This document shows, in pieces, positions 1 through 5,526 of a stretch of 10,000 bases of DNA. Within the stretch, counting starts at the first letter, position 1. Each line of letters begins with the position of its first letter. The stretch is from Desulfarculus sp. Lineage in GTDB: Bacteria > Desulfobacterota > Desulfarculia > Desulfarculales > Desulfarculaceae. Both the position numbers and the translations under genes were made by a program. The stretch lies in contig JAIWNN010000010.1 in the NCBI GenBank assembly GCA_020216805.1, forward strand, positions 1-10,000, read 5' to 3'. Below the pieces are notes generated by a model. That model was not told where the DNA came from, searched no databases, and saw nothing but the letters and a program-made list of their open reading frames with translations.

Positions 1-1452
1 CAGCAGGTAATCGCTCCGGTTCCAACGGGCGTTGACCAGGGCCGGCAGCCCGGCGTGATAAAAGGTGCTGTCACCCACCACCGCCACCACCGGCTGGTCG
101 AAGCCCTGGGGCTTGAGCTGGCCCAGACCCGAGGCCACCCCCAGGCCGGAGCCCATGCAGTGCACCGAGTTGACCCGCATAAAGCCGGTGGGCCGGTGGC
201 CCAGGGTGTAGCAGCCGATGTCGCCGCTGACGATGCCCTGGCGGCCGTCCAGGGCCAGGGCCTGTTTGATGGCCCAGAAGCTGGCCCGGTGGGGGCAGCC
301 CGGGCAGAAGCCCACCTCGCGGATGGGGGCCAGGGCCTCCACCGCCGCCCGGGCCCGCTCCAAATAGCCGGCCTCGGCCGAGCGCCAGGAGCCGCCCAGG
401 CAGCCGACCAGGGCGGTGGCCATCAGGCCCGGGGTCAGCTCGCCCACCTCGGGCAGGCTTCCCTCCGCCTTGCCATGGAAGCGTTTGGCGACCAGCTCCC
501 CGCCCTGCTGGGCGGCCCAGGCCTTGACCTCGGTCTCGATGAAGGGATCGATCTCCTCGGCGAAGAGCACCTGCTTCGCGCCGGCCAGATGCCGCGCCAA
601 GATCTCGGTGGGCAGGGGCCAGGTCCCGGCCAGTTGGACCAGCCCCACCCGCTCTTCCGCGCCCACCAGGCCGATGGCCTCCCGGGCGTAGAGCGCCGAG
701 GATCCCGAGGCCACCACCACCAGCTCGGGCTGGTCCGGGCCCTGGTATTGATTGATTCCGGCCCGGGCCACGAGTTGGCCGGCCTTGTGGAGTTTCTGTT
801 TCATGATCCGGTGCCGGGGCACCACCGGCAGGGTGACCCAGCGCTGGGCCGGATCGTTGGGATCCCAGTGGGGCCGGGGCCGGCCGGCGGGCAACTCGCC
901 CGGGGTCACCGCCGCCCGGGTGTGGCTCAGGCGGCTGAGCGAGCGCAACACCACCAGTTGGCCTAGGTTTTCGCTGAGCTCGAAGGCGAACTTCATCAGT
1001 GCCAGGCATTGGGCCGGAGTGGCCGGCTCCAACAGGGGCAGGTCGGCCAGGCGGGCCACGAAGCGGGCGTCCTCCTCGTTGGTGGAGGAGACCCCGGAGG
1101 GGTCGTCGCAGGTGACCAAGACCAGCCCGCCCCGGCAGCCGCTGATGGCCAGGTTGTGGATGAAGTCCAGGCAGACGTTGACCCCGTTCTGCTTCATGGA
1201 GGCCAGGCCGCGCAGCCCGGCGAAGCTGGCGGCGGCGGCCGACTCCAGGGCCACCTTCTCGTTGGCCGACCACTCGGCGTGGAAGCCGGCGCTCTGGGCC
1301 GAGTCGGCCAGGCTTTCCAGGATCTCGCTGCTGGGGTTGCCGGGATAGGCGGCGGCCAGGGCCACCCCCGCCTCCAGGGCCCCCCGGGCCAGGGCCTGGT
1401 TGCCCTGCAACAACACCGCCACCCCCGGGGTCAAATGGGTCAGGTCACTCAT
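1..1452 (-). CDS. iorA: Indolepyruvate ferredoxin oxidoreductase, alpha subunit (IorA-like), partial
   Basis: Thiamine-pyrophosphate enzyme that oxidatively decarboxylates aryl 2-oxoacids such as indolepyruvate to acyl-CoA and reduces ferredoxin (family knowledge). The first 484 codons are in the window; the C-terminus, where the family usually carries a two-cluster ferredoxin domain, lies off the left edge. Visible motifs are AYPGNPSSEI at residues 35-44 (family form usually GYPGTPSSEI), SMKQNGVNV in the N-terminal pyrimidine-binding domain, CPGCPHR from residue 383, and the TPP/Mg site GDSTFYHAGLPALVNA starting at residue 460. The ATG at 1452 follows the Shine-Dalgarno GGAAAGGAG (1460-1468) with 7 nt spacing. 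It overlaps the end of the upstream FrhB-like gene by 8 nt, so the two are almost certainly one operon. Small-subunit iorB is not in the window and may lie beyond the left edge. The family call is firm; the exact substrate is not shown by sequence. Confidence 0.93.
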   Translation of the reverse strand, partial: MSDLTHLTPGVAVLLQGNQALARGALEAGVALAAAYPGNPSSEILESLADSAQSAGFHAEWSANEKVALESAAAASFAGLRGLASMKQNGVNVCLDFIHNLAISGCRGGLVLVTCDDPSGVSSTNEEDARFVARLADLPLLEPATPAQCLALMKFAFELSENLGQLVVLRSLSRLSHTRAAVTPGELPAGRPRPHWDPNDPAQRWVTLPVVPRHRIMKQKLHKAGQLVARAGINQYQGPDQPELVVVASGSSALYAREAIGLVGAEERVGLVQLAGTWPLPTEILARHLAGAKQVLFAEEIDPFIETEVKAWAAQQGGELVAKRFHGKAEGSLPEVGELTPGLMATALVGCLGGSWRSAEAGYLERARAAVEALAPIREVGFCPGCPHRASFWAIKQALALDGRQGIVSGDIGCYTLGHRPTGFMRVNSVHCMGSGLGVASGLGQLKPQGFDQPVVAVVGDSTFYHAGLPALVNARWNRSDYLL

Positions 1453-2533
1453 GGCGGCGCTCCTTTCCGGCCGCGAGGCCGCGCTGACGCTTGGCCTCGG
1501 CCGCGCCGCGGAGATGGCCCCGGGTCTCCTCGGGCAGGGGCCGGGTCTCCACCAGGCCCCGGGCCAGGGCCTCGGACCAGAGCCGCTCGCCCCCGACGCT
1601 GCGCACCAGCACCGTGTTCCAGCCGGGTTGGCCCTCGGCCGCGCCCACCGAGATATCCGCCGCCTCGGCGGTCAGGTCCGGGCAGAGGGAGCAACCGGCC
1701 AGCACGGCGGGCCGGATGTGGTCCAGGGGAATCTGGCGGGCGCCGTCGGGCAGGGTCAGCTCCAGGACCCCGGCCGGCGGGGGCGGAAAGTCCGCCCGCA
1801 GGATGGGTTGGTCCACGCCGGCCTGGTTCAGGACCGCCCGCAGGCGGCGCAGGTCCAGGTTCAGGGTGCAAAAAAGGCCGATCACCAGTTGGAGCCGGTC
1901 AGCGGCGGGATAGTTGGGATGGCCGCGCAGGGCCCGGGCGGCCCAGACCTGGCAGGGTAGCCCCACCACCCCCACCGGGTGGGCGGCGTCATCGCCAAGA
2001 GCTTGATTCAGTTGCATGAGCCCCGCGCCGGCGGCATAGATGGAGCCGGCGGCGGCCAGCACCCCGGCCCGGTCGGTGACCCGCACGCCCTCGGGCGCGC
2101 CCTCCAGCCCGGCCTGGGTCAGGACCATCTCCCCCACCAGGCCGGTCTCCAGGGCCAGGGCGGCCAGGGTGCTGACCACCCCGCCGTATTGGGCCTGACC
2201 GGCCAGATCGGCGGCGGTGGTCCGGGCCCAGCAGGCCTGGCGCACCGGACCCAGCTCGGGCCACCAGGGGGCGTCGGAGGTCTGGGCCAGGTCCTGGCGG
2301 CGGGCCTCGGGGCCGGGGACGATGGCCTGGGGGCAGAGATCCAGGCAGCGGCCGGAATCCAGACCGCAGGCATCCGGCGCGGCCACCCGGCCGTCATGAA
2401 AGACGAGATGGGGGCACAAGCCCAGGCAGGCCCCACAGGCCACGCACAAGCCCTGGTCGAGCACCTCGGCCCTCAGGCGCGCCAGGCCGCCTCCGGGCGG
2501 CGGGGCGGATGCAGCGGCGGGGGAGTTGGCCAT
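1445..2533 (-). CDS. Coenzyme F420 hydrogenase/dehydrogenase beta subunit (FrhB/FdhB) family iron-sulfur flavoprotein
   Basis: A 362-residue protein of the FrhB/FdhB family, whose members move electrons between ferredoxin or iron-sulfur partners and a flavin or F420-type acceptor. The N-terminus has a ferredoxin segment: CVACGACLGLCP (Cys 30, 33, 36, 40) and then CGLDSGRCLDLCP (Cys 56, 63, 67). Further motifs are QYGG (115-118), GLPCQ (Cys 194), GLFC (Cys 222), and CSLCPDLTAEAADISVG (281-297). Cys 194, 222, 281 and 284 match the positions that bind the single cluster of FrhB-type proteins (family knowledge). An in-frame upstream extension to 2653 exists, but the ATG at 2533 is preferred because GGGAG lies 7 nt before it and conserved sequence begins after it. 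The gene ends inside the start of iorA, so it probably exchanges electrons with IorA or its ferredoxin pool (inference). Use of F420 itself cannot be claimed. Confidence 0.88.
   Translation of the reverse strand: MANSPAAASAPPPGGGLARLRAEVLDQGLCVACGACLGLCPHLVFHDGRVAAPDACGLDSGRCLDLCPQAIVPGPEARRQDLAQTSDAPWWPELGPVRQACWARTTAADLAGQAQYGGVVSTLAALALETGLVGEMVLTQAGLEGAPEGVRVTDRAGVLAAAGSIYAAGAGLMQLNQALGDDAAHPVGVVGLPCQVWAARALRGHPNYPAADRLQLVIGLFCTLNLDLRRLRAVLNQAGVDQPILRADFPPPPAGVLELTLPDGARQIPLDHIRPAVLAGCSLCPDLTAEAADISVGAAEGQPGWNTVLVRSVGGERLWSEALARGLVETRPLPEETRGHLRGAAEAKRQRGLAAGKERRHE
1460..1468 (-). promoter_or_regulatory. Ribosome binding site of iorA
   Basis: Minus-strand GGAAAGGAG, 7 nt before the ATG at 1452, inside the last codons of the upstream gene. 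It fixes the iorA start and allows reinitiation after the overlapping stop codon (ATGAGTGA, with the TGA at 1445-1447). Confidence 0.8.
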
Positions 2534-2742
2534 GGCGCTTCTCCCGATGGCGCGCGCCAGGGGGAGAGCCGGGGGCGGCGCCGTCATTTTTCGTGACCAT
2601 CGCGTTACATGAATCAAGATGGCCACCGGCGCGCCCCCCGGGAGGGGAATCACGCCAACGGCCCACCGTTTTCAGCTGTAGCAGGGCCCGGATCAAAAAG
2701 CAACTGTCCTGCCCCCACCCATGGGGTCGGCCGAAAAACCGC
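2534..2742. other. Divergent intergenic region, FrhB-iorA operon side
   Basis: No gene is supported here; the short open frames have no family motifs. It must contain the minus-strand promoter and 5' leader for the FrhB-iorA operon, but I could not identify a convincing -35/-10 pair on that strand. The only symmetric element I noted is GTCA-N7-TGAC at 2583-2597, an AT-richer spot about 50 bp upstream of the FrhB-like start. Confidence 0.6.
2541..2545 (-). promoter_or_regulatory. Ribosome binding site of the FrhB-like gene
   Basis: Minus-strand GGGAG followed by 7 nt and the ATG at 2533. The possible upstream in-frame starts (near 2590 and 2653) have no comparable purine-rich site, so this decides the start. 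Confidence 0.65.
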
Positions 2743-2770
2743 TTGTCAGGCGAGGCGCTTGCTTTATAAT
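2743..2770 (+). promoter_or_regulatory. Sigma-70-type promoter of the tRNA-Gly gene
   Basis: TTGTCA (2743-2748), a 16-bp spacer, then a perfect TATAAT (2765-2770). Transcription would start near 2777, giving a leader of about 70 nt before the mature tRNA. This is the only near-consensus promoter seen in the window and may also feed the rimP operon, since no clear terminator follows the tRNA. Confidence 0.8.
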
Positions 2771-2803
2771 TGTCGGAGTCGTGAAGCCCTTTGGGCGGAT
2801 CGG

Positions 2804-2844
2804 CCCCCGAGGCGGCGGGAGCGTGTCCCTGGGGCCTCGGGAGG
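2804..2844 (+). other. Hairpin in the 5' leader of the tRNA-Gly precursor
   Basis: CCCGAGGC (2806-2813) pairs perfectly with GCCTCGGG (2834-2841), and GGGA (2817-2820) pairs with TCCC (2826-2829) around a GCGTG loop. Flanking C and G residues could extend the stem with one bulged A. It ends 6-9 nt before the mature tRNA 5' end, where RNase P would cut. It has no following T-run, so it is not a terminator. Confidence 0.6.
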
Positions 2845-2849
2845 AGCGA

Positions 2850-2925
2850 GCGGGCATAACTCAGCTGGCAGAGTGCAAGCTTCCCAAGCTTGAAGTCGCG
2901 GGTTCGATCCCCGTTGCCCGCTCCA
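2850..2925 (+). tRNA. tRNA-Gly (anticodon CCC)
   Basis: Complete 76-nt cloverleaf with an encoded CCA end. The acceptor stem is GCGGGCA (2850-2856) with TGCCCGC (2915-2921); the D arm is ACTC/GAGT; the anticodon arm is CAAGC/GCTTG around the loop TTCCCAA, placing CCC at 2883-2885; the T arm is GCGGG/CCCGT around TTCGATC; the discriminator is T2922. It reads the glycine codon GGG. It lies 272 bp upstream of rimP, the position held by metY in E. coli, and has its own near-consensus promoter. Confidence 0.98.
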
Positions 2926-3054
2926 GTACCTTGAACCTTTTTCCGCCGCCCGGCAGGAGGAACGCGGGGTGCCGCGTGCTTCCCTGGCGGGGTTGTCCCT
3001 TTTTGAGGGGGCCGGTTTCGCCATCCTCCGGCGCGACCCGGCTTGCTTCGATTA

Positions 3055-3123
3055 GTGGACCCGATCTGATCTGGCCGGCTCTTCTGGGCCCATGCGACGC
3101 GCGGACAGATTCGAACGGTCCAC
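3055..3123 (+). other. Long bulged hairpin in the rimP leader
   Basis: GTGGACC (3055-3061) pairs with GGTCCAC (3117-3123). Directly inside, CGATCTG (3062-3068) pairs with CAGATTCG (3106-3113) with one bulged T, and an AAC bulge (3114-3116) separates the two helices. GGCC (3073-3076) can pair with GGCC (3087-3090) in the interior. This gives about 14 bp of nearly continuous helix. Confidence 0.55.
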
Positions 3124-3143
3124 GGCTCCGCCCGCTGGCGGGG

Positions 3144-3175
3144 TCCGCGCCCCCGGGCTATGCCCTGGGCGCGGG
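3144..3175 (+). other. GC-rich hairpin just upstream of rimP
   Basis: CCGCGCCC (3145-3152) pairs perfectly with GGGCGCGG (3167-3174), extendable by one T-G wobble. After a small CC/T internal loop, GGGC (3155-3158) pairs with GCCC (3162-3165) around a TAT loop. It ends 22 nt before the rimP ATG and has no T-run after it, so it is more likely a pausing, stability or translation-control structure than a terminator. Confidence 0.55.
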
Positions 3176-3197
3176 AAGGGCGCTGGATTTAATTGGG

Positions 3198-3680
3198 ATG
3201 ACCCAGGCCAAGACCGACAAGGGCGCGGATTTGGAAGCCAGGTTGCACGACCTGTTGGAGCCGGTGGTCCGCTCCGAGGGTCTGATCCTGGTGGAACTGC
3301 AGTTTCGCAGCGAGGGCGGGGGCCAGGTACTGCGGCTTTACGTGGACCGGCCCGAGGGCGGGGTGAGCCTGGACGAATGCGCCCAGGTCAGTCGCCAGGC
3401 CAGCGATTTGCTGGACGTTGAGGACCTCATTCCCGGCCGCTACCGGCTGGAGGTGAGCTCCCCGGGACTCACCCGCCGGCTCAAGACCGCGCGCGATTTC
3501 GAGATGTTCGCCGGCCGTCCGGTGCGGGTGATGCACCTGGACGAGGCCGGCAAGAGCCGCACCGTGTTGGGGGTGCTCAAGGGCCTGATGGGCGAGGACG
3601 TTCTGGTGGAGTCCGAGGGACGCACCCGGGCCATCGCCTTGGCCAGGGTCACCAAGGCCAACCTGGCCTTGAAGGTCTAG
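3198..3680 (+). CDS. rimP: Ribosome maturation factor RimP
   Basis: A 160-residue cytoplasmic factor needed for assembly of the 30S subunit, typical in length for RimP (about 150-160 aa). Visible signature pieces are LLEPVVRSEGLILVEL near residue 18, VDRPEGGVSLDECAQVSRQASDLLD in the N-terminal domain (a tolerant variant of the family pattern), and RYRLEVSSPGLTRRL leading into the C-terminal SH3-like domain. The ATG at 3198 is the only reasonable in-frame start, yet it has no close Shine-Dalgarno: the purine run GGGAAGGG (3173-3180) is 17 nt away and its first three bases lie in the 3144-3175 hairpin. It is the first protein gene of the nusA-infB operon and is separated from nusA by 91 bp. Confidence 0.95.
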   Translation: MTQAKTDKGADLEARLHDLLEPVVRSEGLILVELQFRSEGGGQVLRLYVDRPEGGVSLDECAQVSRQASDLLDVEDLIPGRYRLEVSSPGLTRRLKTARDFEMFAGRPVRVMHLDEAGKSRTVLGVLKGLMGEDVLVESEGRTRAIALARVTKANLALKV

Positions 3681-3771
3681 GGCCGAGCGGCGGGGACGGC
3701 CCGCGCCGGTCGAGACGATTGAGGCCCCGCGGGGCGCTGACAGACATAGGTTGCCGGGAGAGCGGTTGCCA
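3681..3771 (+). other. rimP-nusA gap with small inverted repeats
   Basis: GCGGG (3690-3694) and CCCGC (3700-3704) form a 5-bp stem with a 5-nt loop. GCCCCGCGGGGC (3724-3735) is a perfect 12-bp palindrome. Neither is followed by a T-run. The gap also holds the nusA ribosome binding site, GGGAG at 3756-3760. Confidence 0.45.
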
Positions 3772-5112
3772 ATGAGCGAACTGAAGAGGATGATCGACCA
3801 GGTGGCCAGGGAGAAGGGCCTGGATCGCGAGATCCTGATCAACACCCTGGAAGAGGCCATGCGTTCGGCCGCGCGGCGCAAGCTGGGCTCCAAGGTCGAG
3901 GTGGACGTGGCCTACAACGACGACCTGGGCGAGGTGGAGGTCTTCGAATTCAGGGAGGTGGTCGATCAGATCACCGACCCGGAGACCCAGATCAGCCTCA
4001 AGCAGGCTCACAAGCTCGACCCCGACTGCGAGGTGGGCGATGAGCTGGGCGTGAAGGTGGACACCGGCGACTTCGGCCGCATCGCCGCCCAGAGCGCCAA
4101 GCAGGTCATCATCCAACGCATGAAGGACGCCGAGCGCGACATCATCTTCGAGGACTTCAAGGACCGCAAGGGCGAGATCATCCACGGCATCGTGCAGCGT
4201 TTCGACAAGGGCGCCATCATCGTCAACCTGGGCCGCACCGAGGCCGTCTTGCCCCCGCGCGAGCAGGTTCCCCGCGAGGGCTACCGCCCCGGCGACCGCA
4301 TCCGGGCCTACGTCCTGGACGTCAAGCGCATCAGCCGCGGCCCTCAGATCATCCTCTCCCGCACCCACCCCGGTTTCATCCAGGCCCTGTTCGAGCTGGA
4401 GGTGCCAGAGATCGCCGAGGGCATCGTCACCGTGGAGGGGGTGGCCCGGGAGCCGGGCAGCCGCACCAAGTTGGGAGTCAGCAGCCGGGACCGCGACGTG
4501 GACCCGGTGGGGGCCTGCGTGGGCATGAAGGGCTCGCGAGTCCAGGCGGTGGTGCAGGAGCTGCGGGGCGAGAAGATCGACATCATCGCCTACGACGAGG
4601 ACCCGGCCCGCTACGTGGTCAACGCCCTGGCCCCGGCCGAGATCAGCCGGGTGGTGGTGGACGAGGTCAACCAGACCATGGAGGTCATCGTGGCCGACGA
4701 GATGCTCTCGCTGGCCATCGGCCGCCGGGGGCAGAACGTGCGCCTGGCCAGCAAGCTGACCGGCTGGAAGATCGACGTCAAGAGCGAATCCAAGTACGGT
4801 GAATCCCTGCGCGACGGCTACCGCTCCCTGTTGGACGTGGTGGGCGTCAGCGATGTGGGCGCCGACACCCTGTTCCAGGCGGGTTATGGCTCGGCCGAGG
4901 CCCTGGCCGACGCCGACGCCGGCGACCTGGCCGCCCTGCCGGGCATCGACCAGGCCCGGGCCGAGGGTTTGATCAGTGACGCGCGGGCCTATCTGGACCA
5001 GCGGGTGACCAACGCCCAAGCCGCGGCTCCCGCGGCCGTTTTCAAGCCGGCCGCGGAAGAGGCCGCGACGACCGAGGAGTCCCCGGCCCAGGACGAGGCC
5101 GACCCGTCCTGA
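3772..5112 (+). CDS. nusA: Transcription termination/antitermination factor NusA
   Basis: A 446-residue RNA polymerase-associated factor controlling pausing, intrinsic termination and antitermination. Order of domains: N-terminal polymerase-binding domain (about 1-130); S1 RNA-binding domain (about 134-200, beginning GEIIHGIVQRF); KH1 with DPVGACVGMKGSRVQAVVQEL from residue 244; KH2 with LAIGRRGQNVRLASKL from residue 314; then one helix-hairpin-helix-like C-terminal repeat (about 350-410) and a roughly 40-residue Ala/Glu-rich tail. E. coli NusA (495 aa) has two acidic C-terminal repeats; only one is evident here. The ATG at 3772 is preferred to a TTG at 3751 because the family begins just before the ELKRMIDQVA helix; GGGAG lies 11 nt before it. 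The stop overlaps the ylxR start by one base (TGATG). Confidence 0.97.
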   Translation: MSELKRMIDQVAREKGLDREILINTLEEAMRSAARRKLGSKVEVDVAYNDDLGEVEVFEFREVVDQITDPETQISLKQAHKLDPDCEVGDELGVKVDTGDFGRIAAQSAKQVIIQRMKDAERDIIFEDFKDRKGEIIHGIVQRFDKGAIIVNLGRTEAVLPPREQVPREGYRPGDRIRAYVLDVKRISRGPQIILSRTHPGFIQALFELEVPEIAEGIVTVEGVAREPGSRTKLGVSSRDRDVDPVGACVGMKGSRVQAVVQELRGEKIDIIAYDEDPARYVVNALAPAEISRVVVDEVNQTMEVIVADEMLSLAIGRRGQNVRLASKLTGWKIDVKSESKYGESLRDGYRSLLDVVGVSDVGADTLFQAGYGSAEALADADAGDLAALPGIDQARAEGLISDARAYLDQRVTNAQAAAPAAVFKPAAEEAATTEESPAQDEADPS

Positions 5113-5423
5113 TGGCCGCCCGGGGGGCCAAGGCCGCGCCGATTCGCACCTGCGTGGCCTGCCGCCAGCGCCGGCCCCAGGCCGAACTGTTGCGCCTGGC
5201 CCAGGGACCGCAGGGCTGGCAGGCCGATCCCCGCCGCCGGCTGCCGGGACGCGGGGTGTATGTCTGCCCGCGCCAGGCGTGCCTGGACACCCTGGCCCAG
5301 GGCCAGGCGACCCTGCGGGGATTCCGCGAGACGCCCCCGCGTCAGGCCCTGGCCCGGCTGGCCGCCGAGCCGGGCCTGCGGGCTCTCTTGAGTCCGGGCG
5401 ACAACGATTTGAACCGGGTTTGA
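5112..5423 (+). CDS. ylxR: YlxR (DUF448) RNA-binding protein, RnpM family
   Basis: A 103-residue small basic protein of the YlxR/DUF448 family, found between nusA and infB in many bacteria. The family core is visible: [18 protein letters not shown] at residues 12-29, [19 protein letters not shown] in the middle, and helical C-terminal residues. In Bacillus subtilis the homologue (RnpM) binds RNase P RNA and modulates its activity; whether this holds here is unknown. Translation should be coupled to nusA, since the ATG shares a base with the nusA TGA and no close Shine-Dalgarno is seen. The four cysteines (CVAC and the later CPRQAC) are a usual feature of many family members. Confidence 0.93.
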   Translation: MAARGAKAAPIRTCVACRQRRPQAELLRLAQGPQGWQADPRRRLPGRGVYVCPRQACLDTLAQGQATLRGFRETPPRQALARLAAEPGLRALLSPGDNDLNRV

Positions 5424-5526
5424 AGGCCGCGCCAACGGCCGCGATATCATACATGCTGTCCAGGCAAGGCAGGGGAGCGAACCCAACGGGCCGCCCCAGC
5501 CTGGTCAAGCGCCCAGGAGATGGTGG
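5424..5526 (+). other. ylxR-infB gap with infB ribosome binding site and possible weak promoter
   Basis: AGGAG at 5515-5519 lies 7 nt before the infB ATG and is a good Shine-Dalgarno. TATCAT (5445-5450) resembles a -10 box, and TTGAAG (5420-5425) is a poor -35 with a long 19-bp spacer, so a secondary promoter for infB is possible but weakly supported. Confidence 0.4.

Larger units (their letters stand above)
2926..3197 (+). other. Structured untranslated region between tRNA-Gly and rimP
   Basis: No ORF with a recognisable product lies here. The stretch contains two strong potential RNA hairpins (3055-3123 and 3144-3175) and no hairpin followed by a T-run, so I see no intrinsic terminator and readthrough from the tRNA promoter into rimP is plausible. 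A weak promoter-like pair, TTGCTT (3043-3048) and TCTGAT (3065-3070) with a 16-bp gap, is too poor to call. It is probably the operon leader. Confidence 0.6.

Noticed and set aside
71-1273. A 400-codon minus-strand frame within iorA
   Set aside because: It is a shifted frame of iorA; the true frame shows CPGCPHR and GDSTFYH motifs and has a ribosome binding site.
2594-2610. CRP/FNR-like site formed by GTGAC and GTTAC
   Set aside because: The half-site spacing is 8 nt between GTGA and TTAC rather than 6, and the arms do not match well.
3012-3024. CCCT-TTTTG-AGGG as a possible terminator after the tRNA
   Set aside because: Only four base pairs, and the T-run is in the loop and not after the stem.
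2721-3197. N-terminal extension of RimP reading through the tRNA gene
   Set aside because: It would translate the tRNA-Gly and untranslated leader; the RimP family match begins only after 3198.
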